From: a virus
Strand: one strand, 5' to 3'
Length of the DNA stretch: 30,959 nt
Virus record (IMG/VR): IMGVR_UViG_3300041585_000069
Location: 1 to 30,959 of that record
Positions 16,762 to 24,300 of this stretch are shown in pieces. Made by a program: the position numbers and the translations under genes. The first letter of the stretch is position 1. Each line of letters starts with the position of its first letter. Under the pieces are notes generated by a model. That model searched no databases, was not told the origin of the DNA, and saw nothing but the letters and a program-made list of their open reading frames with translations.

Positions 16762-18165
16762 TTAGAAGGGGCGTCCCATGCGAATGGCGTTGCCGCCGTC
16801 TGCGTGGAGCTTTCGGATTTGTGCGAGTGCGGTTCCTTCATGGTCAACAGTGCCGTCAGCCTTCAACAGCGGCTTGCCCTCGGCAACAGTGGCGGCGTCG
16901 GCTGCGGCCTGCACGGCATCAAGGCCCAGGTCGTCACCCTTCTGGATCACCAGCAGGCGGCCTCGCGGCTGCGCGGGCAGCTTGTCGAAGCGGGCCTTGA
17001 GTTCGGTGAACTGCTTGGCGATGTCGGCCACGCTGCCTTCGAGGCCGGCCACCTTGCCGATGGCGGCGTCACGCTCGGCGGTGAGCGCGGCCAGGTCGGC
17101 GGTGACGCGCTTGGCGATGTCGCCACCGGCGGCGGCGTAGTACATGGTCGATCCGCCGCTCACGTGCCGATTGCTGTCGGGGCTGTCGGGGTTCACGTTG
17201 GCTGACATTTCGGCCACTTCCTCAGTGACCATCGCCACCAGCGTGCGCCCACCCTGCACCAGCAAGTCGTGCAGCATGGAAGGCACCACCGAGTTGTCCT
17301 TCTCGCGGGCGGCTTCTTCGTTCTGGTTCTGCACCAGCGATCCAAGCTGCTTCAACAGCATGGCAAGCTGCGCCGACGTGCCCATGCCCTTGGCAATGGC
17401 GACCGATTCGGTAGTCGAAATGGCCGCGACTTCAAAATTCGAGGCCAGGGCGGCCGCGCCTTCTGCCTTGGCTACCCCGGGGGTAGCGGCAGCAGGCGCA
17501 GGAACGGGCGCAGGGGCGGCCGTGGGCTCGGCCGTGGGGGCCGGCGTGGGGGCCAGGCCGGCGGCGTGCTCGCCCTTGGCAAAGGCCAGCAGCGCCACCG
17601 GGTCGGCGGTGCCCTTGTCCAGCAGTTCGGCCAGGGCCAGCACGGCTTCGCGCTGCGCGGCCTTGAGGATGGCGTCGGCATCAAGCTCGATGCCGTCGCC
17701 CTTCCACAGGCTGATGACGCATTCCGGGTTGGCGGGGCGGTCAACCAGCGAGATTTCGCTCAGCTTCATGCCGCTGATGACGCCATCGACCTTGGCCGTG
17801 GACTTGCCGCCGATGGAGAAGCCCTTGTAGACGCCGGACTTCACCTTTTTCCAGGCCGCGTCATCAACGATGTGGGCTTCGATCATCATGCCCGTGTCGT
17901 CCACGCTCACCGACTTGGCGATGCCGACAGCCGAGGGCTGGTGCATTTCGCGGATGTTGGCGAACTTCATGTAGTCGTCCACCGCGTCCACCATCGCCGA
18001 CTTGGTAACGCGCTCGCCCTGACTGTCCAGCGACAGCGTGCTGGCGTAGCCGTACACCAGGCGCTTTTCGTCGTCCACCTTGTTGATGTCAACGAAGAAG
18101 GAGGCGTGAGCAAGGCCCACGCCAAGGGTGGCGGCAAGGGTGGCGGCGGCAGCGGCTTTGGTCAT
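16762..18165 (-). CDS. XkdF-type prohead protease fused to scaffold-like region
   Basis: This is a 467-residue protein. Residues 20-155 match the XkdF/prohead serine-protease pattern: RLVYGYASTLSLDSQGERV, MHQPSAVGIA (His75), GVYKGFSIGGK (Ser117) and LSEISLVDRPANPECVIS (Glu137). The residue assignments are mine by eye. Residues 180-260 are Ala/Pro-rich linker, and 300-420 are coiled-coil-like (ITADLAALTAERDAAIGKVAGLE pattern). In this phage type, protease and scaffold are often one polypeptide that cleaves itself and the capsid N-terminus. The protein ends GNAIRMGRPF. The first 20 residues resemble a signal peptide (AAAAATLAATLGVGLAHAS), but this is probably just an Ala-rich prohead N-terminus. 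Confidence 0.85.
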   Translation of the reverse strand: MTKAAAAATLAATLGVGLAHASFFVDINKVDDEKRLVYGYASTLSLDSQGERVTKSAMVDAVDDYMKFANIREMHQPSAVGIAKSVSVDDTGMMIEAHIVDDAAWKKVKSGVYKGFSIGGKSTAKVDGVISGMKLSEISLVDRPANPECVISLWKGDGIELDADAILKAAQREAVLALAELLDKGTADPVALLAFAKGEHAAGLAPTPAPTAEPTAAPAPVPAPAAATPGVAKAEGAAALASNFEVAAISTTESVAIAKGMGTSAQLAMLLKQLGSLVQNQNEEAAREKDNSVVPSMLHDLLVQGGRTLVAMVTEEVAEMSANVNPDSPDSNRHVSGGSTMYYAAAGGDIAKRVTADLAALTAERDAAIGKVAGLEGSVADIAKQFTELKARFDKLPAQPRGRLLVIQKGDDLGLDAVQAAADAATVAEGKPLLKADGTVDHEGTALAQIRKLHADGGNAIRMGRPF

Positions 18166-18192
18166 GTGAATTCCGGGTTCGTTGGTCGTTGG

Positions 18193-18477
18193 TCAGTTGA
18201 TGACCGGGAGCACTTCCTTGAGGGCGTAGCGGCTCTCGCCGTCCGACGTGTCCACCTGGCAGGTGAGTTCGTAGTGAACCCCCGACAGGCCGCCCTGCAC
18301 CTTTTGCAGCACCTTGGCGCCCGACACCTGCGGCATGCCCGACAGGATCGCGGCGGGTGCGGCGTCTACACCAATGGACGCGGCAACAGTCAACAGCGCG
18401 TTTGTGACCCCGCCCGTCAGCGCGGAGAAGTCAAACGTGAGGGTGACGATTTCGACCGGGGCTTTGGGCGAGAACAT
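18193..18477 (-). CDS. Fiber-tail-adaptor-like small phage protein
   Basis: This is a 94-residue protein. The ATG at 18477 is chosen because sequence before it in this frame is antisense-frame noise from the neighbour. MFSPKAPVEIVTLTFDFSALTG, then MPQVSGAKVLQKVQGGLSGVHYELTC and a last ALKEVLPVIN fit the small beta proteins annotated as phage fiber-tail adaptors (from memory). Such proteins may join fibres to the virion. Here it sits 17 bases after the LamG-like gene and just before the protease gene, so it could be a head-fiber component. No strong ribosome-binding site is seen. Confidence 0.6.
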   Translation of the reverse strand: MFSPKAPVEIVTLTFDFSALTGGVTNALLTVAASIGVDAAPAAILSGMPQVSGAKVLQKVQGGLSGVHYELTCQVDTSDGESRYALKEVLPVIN

Positions 18478-18494
18478 GGCTGTTTTCGGAGGGT

Positions 18495-19451
18495 CTACGA
18501 TTTGGTGGCGGAAGTGTACTCCCGAACCTTTGCGGTAGCGGTTCCTCGTCGCGGTAGCGATGTTGCCGTCAACAGTCGTTCGCCAGGGGCCACGGCAACG
18601 CGCTTGCCCTGCACCAAGTTCGGCGGGTAGGCGGCCAGGTCTGCGGCGGCCATCGCCTCGGCGACAGAGCCGGCGTGCACAACGGGCATTCGCGGCGGCC
18701 AGTAGCGGCGGACGTTGGTCGGCGCGAACAGTTGCCACGGGTTCGCCACCAAGCGGCGCATTTGCAAGAAGGTAGGCACCTTGTCGCGCCACAGCGCCAC
18801 GGCCAGCGTGACGTGGTTGATGGAGTTTTCGGTGAGCGTGCCGATGCCACCGCCAAACATGGGGAGCATGTAGAGCGGATCTCCGGTGCCGACGTCTATG
18901 GCGTCCAGGCCGTAGCTGTAGGTGGTGAAGCTGCTGGGCTCGGCGCCATTCAAGAACAGCGTGCAAAACAGGCTCACACCATCGCCAAGGCCGGCGTACA
19001 CATTGAGCGCGCCAAGCCTGCGGGTGCCGGGGTAGAAGCCGGACAAACCAGAGACTCCCGCAGTAATGGAGGCTTTGGTTTGTCCGTTCGTGTATTCCTG
19101 CACCAACTCGCCACCGTCATCCAAACACAAGGCCGATTCGATGTAGGTGCTTGCATTTGGCCTACGCCATGAGGCCATGAGCCAGGCGTAGGACGAGGCG
19201 CCAGCCATGCCAGGGCCAATGCGCGGGTAGGTCAGTTTTTGGGTGCCGTTTGACTTTGGCGAGTACCCGGGGCCGTAGGGCGAGGCCACCGAGTTGTTAA
19301 GCGCCGAAGCCGGCGGCCGCACCCCGGTAATGAGGCCCACAGAGTCTTTCGGCGCCCACAGTTCAAGCGGCATTGGCCAGGCGCCGCCACGGTTCGGCAG
19401 CGCCAGGCCCACCGGCGGGGTGGTGCGCTGGGCGAGGCTGCGAATCGTCAC
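18495..19451 (-). CDS. LamG/concanavalin-like virion protein
   Basis: This is a 318-residue protein with a GTG start at 19451 that overlaps the previous TAG stop. Residues 70-225 have a beta-sandwich pattern (SSYAWLMASWRRPN, GVSLFCTLFLNGAEPSSF, NHVTLAVALWRDK), and residues 237-244 are NPWQLFAP. The NPWQLF ending after a LamG-like domain is a recurrent feature of phage structural proteins in proteobacterial phages. It is likely a carbohydrate-binding decoration or fiber protein. The C-terminal 75 residues are Ala-rich and contain two CTACC half-sites in the coding DNA (18538-18534 and 18557-18553). Confidence 0.7.
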   Translation of the reverse strand: MTIRSLAQRTTPPVGLALPNRGGAWPMPLELWAPKDSVGLITGVRPPASALNNSVASPYGPGYSPKSNGTQKLTYPRIGPGMAGASSYAWLMASWRRPNASTYIESALCLDDGGELVQEYTNGQTKASITAGVSGLSGFYPGTRRLGALNVYAGLGDGVSLFCTLFLNGAEPSSFTTYSYGLDAIDVGTGDPLYMLPMFGGGIGTLTENSINHVTLAVALWRDKVPTFLQMRRLVANPWQLFAPTNVRRYWPPRMPVVHAGSVAEAMAAADLAAYPPNLVQGKRVAVAPGERLLTATSLPRRGTATAKVREYTSATKS

Positions 19452-19900
19452 TAGGTTACCGTGGCGCTGATTTCAGAAGTGAAGATTGCGGCTGCGCCAA
19501 ACCCTGTGCCGCAGTCGTTCTTCACCACGATCCTGAACTTGGCTGGCACGAAGCCCAGGGTGAGCATGACCGGGAAGAATCCGATGTGCGTGACGTTGGC
19601 GGTGTTCATGGGCACAGCGCCCAGCGCCCGAAGGTCGGTCTCGTCGGTGACCGTGGTGCCGCTGGTGGGGCCGCTGCGGTAGTTGGTGCCGTCCAGGCTT
19701 TCCTGAATGAACACCATCGCTTGCCGGTTGCCCGTGGGCGAGCCGGACGTGTAAACCTGCACCTCCACAATCACCTCGGTGGGCTGGTTCACTGTGCAGT
19801 CATAGGCTGCGCTCACCGCGTAGGTGGCGGCCGCCAGGGTGGACAGGCCGGTAGCGGCGAGCGCCGTTCTGGCGCCAACGGGTTGCTTGATGACGCTCAT
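19451..19900 (-). CDS. Beta-rich virion-associated protein
   Basis: This is a 149-residue protein; its ATG at 19900 overlaps the upstream stop as ATGA. The pattern is alternating beta strands, with QPTEVIVEVQVYTSG and MVFIQESLDGTNYRSG, and KFRIVVKNDCGTGF near the end. I do not recognise a named family. The ESLDGTNY segment is typical of galactose-binding or Ig-like phage decoration domains. Its place beside the LamG-like gene suggests a shared surface structure. Confidence 0.6.
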   Translation of the reverse strand: MSVIKQPVGARTALAATGLSTLAAATYAVSAAYDCTVNQPTEVIVEVQVYTSGSPTGNRQAMVFIQESLDGTNYRSGPTSGTTVTDETDLRALGAVPMNTANVTHIGFFPVMLTLGFVPAKFRIVVKNDCGTGFGAAAIFTSEISATVT

Positions 19901-20355
19901 GGCGCGGCTCCGATCACGTCGAGCACGCCAACAGTCGGCAAGCCGAGTTCCCGTGCGCGGCTCATGGGTTGAATGGCCAGCGCCTTGAGCGCGTCGGCCT
20001 CGGCGGTGGAAATGAGGCCGCCCGCCGCAAGCTGGTCAATGAGCGAGCGCGTGCCGGGGTAGCCCACGTCAATGCCGCTGGTGGCGCTTCCGCCCTCCTG
20101 CTTGAGGAACAGCATGGCCCAGCGCACCGCAGGCACGTAGGCCGCCGCAGCTTCGAGCTTGTCCAGCAAGTCAGCGCCGGCCGCGCCCATTTCGGCCAAC
20201 ACAGTGCGCGCCGTGAGAAAGCGAGACTGCACCCCGCTGCGCGCTGGGGCGTTCAACAGTTCGGCCACCAAGCCAGGGTTGGCGGGCGGTAGCAGCAGTG
20301 CCGCGTAGCCCAGGCCCAGCGGGTCGGTGGCAAGTTCGTCGCGCAAAACAGTCAT
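19897..20355 (-). CDS. Conserved phage hypothetical protein (helical)
   Basis: This is a 152-residue protein with a strong AGGAG upstream. It begins VLRDELATDPLGLGYAALL, a recognisable start of a small family seen in many proteobacterial siphophages (LxxELxxDPLxxGY). The rest is helical, ending RARELGLPTVGVLDVIGAAP. Function is unknown. The ATGA overlap with the next gene suggests the two are made together. Confidence 0.65.
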   Translation of the reverse strand: MTVLRDELATDPLGLGYAALLLPPANPGLVAELLNAPARSGVQSRFLTARTVLAEMGAAGADLLDKLEAAAAYVPAVRWAMLFLKQEGGSATSGIDVGYPGTRSLIDQLAAGGLISTAEADALKALAIQPMSRARELGLPTVGVLDVIGAAP

Positions 20356-20384
20356 GCAATGCTCTCCTTCGATTCGGGCTCGGC

Positions 20385-20921
20385 CTACACCGACAGTTGA
20401 TACGTAACGGTGAGCGAGTCGCCGGCATTGACGCCCTTGTCGCCGTCAGGGAACAGGCCCGAGCTAAACAGCACGCCTGCGGTGCCGCCCTTGGCGGCTT
20501 GCGTGGCCAGGAATGCGCCCTTCACCGTGCCGGCGCTGGTGAAGGTGAAGAGCACGGCTCCGGTCATGGTCTTGACGCCACCCGACGCGCCAGCCCAGGC
20601 GGCAGCCGCCCGCGTGGTCTGCGAGTACGCCGGATCGTTTGCGCCTCCCGCCTCCCGCCAGCCGTTCGTGCCGGCAAGCTGCGCGGCCGTGTCGCCCGCA
20701 GCGATGGCCACAAAGCCGATGCCGCTCACCAGGCCCAGGTAGAAGGCGCCCGTGTAGGCCACGCCGGCCAGGTACTTGTCGAGCATGTCGTTCTTGCCTT
20801 GGGCGACCACGGCATTGGTGAAAATGCTGCTCCACTTCAGGCGCCCTTGAGCGTCGCGGCATTCGGCTGCGTACACCCCGCGCACGCGCAGGGCTTCGGC
20901 CGGGCCGTTGTTGCTGGTCAT
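20385..20921 (-). CDS. Phage virion structural protein (beta-rich)
   Basis: This is a 178-residue protein. The ribosome-binding site AGGAAACAGC precedes the ATG and overlaps a CTACC-N5-GATAG copy. Sequence order is LRVRGVYAAECRDAQGRLKW, then TNAVVAQGKNDMLDKYL, FYLGLVSGIGF, AAGDTAAQLAGTNGWREAGG, GAVLFTFTSAGTVKGAFL, and GDKGVNAGDSLTVTYQLSV. From memory, this W.....F.N.V...G...LL arrangement with an AGDT and a final GDxLxVTY strand is a family of small phage structural proteins, but its role is not established. It probably sits on the head. Confidence 0.6.
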   Translation of the reverse strand: MTSNNGPAEALRVRGVYAAECRDAQGRLKWSSIFTNAVVAQGKNDMLDKYLAGVAYTGAFYLGLVSGIGFVAIAAGDTAAQLAGTNGWREAGGANDPAYSQTTRAAAAWAGASGGVKTMTGAVLFTFTSAGTVKGAFLATQAAKGGTAGVLFSSGLFPDGDKGVNAGDSLTVTYQLSV

Positions 20922-20929
20922 GCTGTTTC

Positions 20930-20944
20930 CTATCTTTTTGGTAG
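20930..20944 (-). promoter_or_regulatory. CTACC-N5-GATAG element, copy 4
   Basis: On the minus strand this reads CTACC AAAAA GATAG, followed by GAAACAGC and the ATG at 20921, 8 bases away. Over CTACC to GGAAA it differs from the major-tail copy (13174-13188) at a single base. The AGGA ribosome-binding site overlaps its right end. Confidence 0.65.
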
Positions 20945-20979
20945 CCGTACAGGGCGCAGCAGTGCCACCCGGCGGAGCT

Positions 20980-21273
20980 TCAGACGATGGCGCCGGTGTT
21001 CAACAGTCGCCATTTCTTGCCGTCCCACAGAATGTTCTTGCCGAGCGTCAAGTCGTGAAACTGCTTGCCCTTGTCGGCCAGGGAATACACCGGGCGCGCC
21101 GCGGATGCGCCGACGCCGCCAGTGGCCGCAATGTGCCAGCCGTTCGTTTGCATGACCAAGGCGTCGAAGTCGGGCACGTCAATGGTGCCGTCAACCGGGC
21201 AGGTGTAGGTTCGGCCGTTCACCGCGATGGTGCGGTTGTCGGTGGCGGGGGGAATCATTCGGAGCGAGGGCAT
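20980..21273 (-). CDS. Small phage hypothetical protein
   Basis: This is a 97-residue protein with a good AGGA 6 bases before the ATG. It begins MPSLRMIPPATDNRTIAVNGRTY and contains IDVPDFDALVMQTNGW and FHDLTLGKNILWDGKKWRLL. The alternating polar/hydrophobic pattern suggests a small beta protein. Position right after the portal fusion is common for small capsid-decoration or head-completion proteins. No family is recognised with confidence. An upstream gap (21274-21367) carries element copy 5. Confidence 0.65.
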   Translation of the reverse strand: MPSLRMIPPATDNRTIAVNGRTYTCPVDGTIDVPDFDALVMQTNGWHIAATGGVGASAARPVYSLADKGKQFHDLTLGKNILWDGKKWRLLNTGAIV

Positions 21274-21312
21274 GGCGGTTCCTTTCGATGCGGGGGCGGT
21301 GGATCGGTTTGG

Positions 21313-21327
21313 GTATCGTTTTGGTAG
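21313..21327 (-). promoter_or_regulatory. CTACC-N5-GATAC element, copy 5
   Basis: On the minus strand this reads CTACC AAAAC GATAC, with one change in the right half. It lies in the 94-base gap between the portal fusion stop and the next gene, 39 bases before that ATG. The rest of the gap holds nothing else I can identify. Confidence 0.55.
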
Positions 21328-21367
21328 TTTACTGGATCGCGCTGATGGAGCAGTTATGCGCCGCTGT

Positions 21368-24300
21368 TCATTCGGCCACGACGAATCCGTCTTTGTTTAC
21401 CCTGTAGCCCTTGGCTGGCTTGTGACCCGCCACCAGCTTGCCGTGGCATTGTGTGCCGTCGCTGAAGGTGATGCTGGCCACGCTGTCGAGGTCGCCGGTG
21501 AAGTGCCGCTCGAACAGTGCGTCGGTCATGGTGCGGTCGTAGGCGCCAGGCCGGTCACCGGCAAACTCGGCGGCGGGGTCGCCCGGCACGACGCCGTGGC
21601 TGGCCACCACCAGGCTCTTGTGGGCGTCACCATGCACCTTGCTGATGTCGCCGGGGGCAACTGACTTGCGGGCCTTGGGGGCCTTGGGGGTTGGCAACTT
21701 GTTGTCTCCATGCGCTGAACCGACGTACACGCCAATGAATTCAGTTCGGCGGGTGCCGTCGTAGAGCTTCACAGACTTGCCGCTCACGATGTTGATTTTC
21801 GCACCCCGAGCAATGGTGAGTTCCTTCTCTTGGTCGAAGGCCTTGGTGAAGCCGTTTGGAAACATCGCCTCGCTATTCTTTGGCATGACGATGTGCAGCA
21901 GCGTTTTCATGCTGCCGCTGCCGCTGCTGGAAAAGTTTTCGCCCACCGAACGACGCGACGACGTGCAAACGAATCTGTCCTCGAAGTGCGGCAGCATGAC
22001 CGAGCTTCCGGCCTTGAGGCCGCTCAGGATGGCGTCATGCACGTCTGTTGGCAGCGTCATGCCCCGGAACACCACCACGGGCGATGCCATGACGACGGCT
22101 GACTTCTGGAACGCCAAGTCAAGGGCAGGAATTTCGCTTGCCTTTACCGAGTAGGTGGCGCCCTGGTGATTTGCGAATGCCGCCACCGTCGTGTTCAGAA
22201 GCTCTTGCGGGGTCATGCCCAGCTTGGCGTGAATGTCCGCTGCGCCGTACTCAAAGTCGCTCAGCAGTTCGCTCAAGCTGTTCTGCTCGGCCGCCTCATT
22301 CATTTCGTCGTCTGTAAACGTGTCGGCCTTCTTCACCAGTTTGAGGTGGGCCACGGCCTCGTCGCCCAGCGCGTGCATCCATTTGCCCTTGTCTTGCACC
22401 CCGCCCTGCCCGTGCCACATGCCCTGCACCGGCTTGCCGTCCGCGCCGCCTTCGCTGCTCCACATGCCGCCAGGGCCGCGTGGCTGGTCGGGGTTGTAGG
22501 CCTTGAGGATGGCCTCGAAGGCGGCGAGTGCGCGCTCCAACTTCTCGGTGGCGGCTTCCTCTGCGGCGCCTTCATCGAAGCTCAGCACGGGCAGCAAATC
22601 GCACCGACAGTTCGGGTGAAACGGGGGGCCATCAATGAATTCACCATCGGCCTCGAACTGCTCGTTCATGCCGATGGTGACGCCATCGAGCGCGTCGCAC
22701 AGGTCGCAGCAGCCCTCGCCGGTGATCCACTGCTTCTCGCTCACCACGCCGCTGGCCTCATAGGCGGCCAGGTTGCCCTGCACGTCGGCGTAGGCGGTTT
22801 CGGTGCGGGCGATAACCTCGGCCCGTTCGGCGCTGAAGCCGTAGCTGTCTTCGAGTTCGCTGGCCAGCCGGTCGTTGCTCCAACCCTCCTTCATGGCGTC
22901 GGCGATGTCGCTGCGCAGCATTTCGCGGGTGCTCTCGCTGATGCGGGCCACAAGCTCGGCAGCGCGCTCGGCCGCGTGCTGCACAGCGCCCTCGTTCACC
23001 AGCGCCAGCATGTCGGTGGTGGCCATGCCCACCTGCGTGAGCGCCACATGGCCGGCGTCGGCCAGCACCTGCGACAGCACGGCAGCCACCTCGGGGGTCA
23101 TGCTCTCGAAGGGCGCCAGGTCGAGCCCGGCCAGGATGGCGTCAATGAGTTCCTTGTCGGCCCCGGCCTTCTCCATAACCTCTGCGCGGTACACCTGATC
23201 GAGCAACCAGGCGTCGGCGTGCGGGCCGCCGTGCTGTTTACCCACCGGCTCATTCATGAACGCCACGATGGAGTCGCGGCGCGCCAGCAGTTCCTTGCCC
23301 ACGTTCTTGTGCGACGCGGTGAGCCCAGCAACAGCGGCCAGCAGTTTTGCCTCCGGCAGCTTGGCCAGCTTGTCTGCGGCCTTCACGAACGCGCCACGGT
23401 GCGACGCCATGAGCGGGGCAAAGGCCTTGCCGCTGGCGAAGGATTTGTCGAGCATGGCCTTCAGGTCGGGCGTGGCGTCGCCGCCGAAGGGCTTGGGCCC
23501 GCCCTGCGCTCGAAACATGAAGCTGCCGCCCGTGTCCATGATGGCCAGGTTGCCGGCCTTGTCCATGCCCATGTTGTCGAACACCAGGCCCACCACGTCC
23601 CAATTCTTCGTGAGCGCGCTCGCCACGTAGGCGTTGGCCGCCTGCTGCACCTGCTTGTCGGTCAGGTTCTGCCAGCCCTTGCCGCCAAGCGGGGTCACGT
23701 CTTTCCACTCCGAAGCGGACGACGCCTTGCCGTTCACGGTTTCGTGCGTGTGGCCCATTGCCTGCACGCCCATGAGTTCGTAGAGCTGGTCGGCCGCCAC
23801 CTCGGCGTGCACCTGGTCGGCGTTGTCGGGATGCTTCACGTAATGCTTGGTGCCGGCCGGGCTGGTGTAGACCCCGCCGCTGTTGCTGCCAAGCTGGCCG
23901 CCAACCTTTGTCCACTTGCCGCCCTCGTCGCGCTCCTGATTTTCGTCGTATGCCTTGCCCATGACCACGGGCCGGGGCGTGGCGCCGTAGGCCTGCACAG
24001 CGGCCGCAATGATGGCGGCCTTGATGGCGGTCAGGTGCTTGGTGACCTTCCGGGTGAGCACGCGGCGCAGCGCGCCTATTGCCGGGCGATTGCGGTCAAT
24101 AGGAGAAGCGCCTTTTTTTGACGCCTTCCTGATCGCGTCCTGCGCAGCGGCAACAGTCGATTCAGATTTCGCAACAGCGGCAGCGGCAGCGGCAGCGTCA
24201 ACAGCGGGCGGCTTCTCCCCGGGATTGGGCTTCTCCACGGGCCTGGGCGGCGGATCACCGGGATCGTCGGCCTCACCGGGGGCCACGGGCTCTGGCGGTG

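Noticed and set aside
22166-24121. 651-residue plus-strand open frame
   Set aside because: It lies antisense to the portal fusion and has a His/Gly/Arg/Val-rich composition typical of frames opposite GC-rich genes; no domain pattern is visible.
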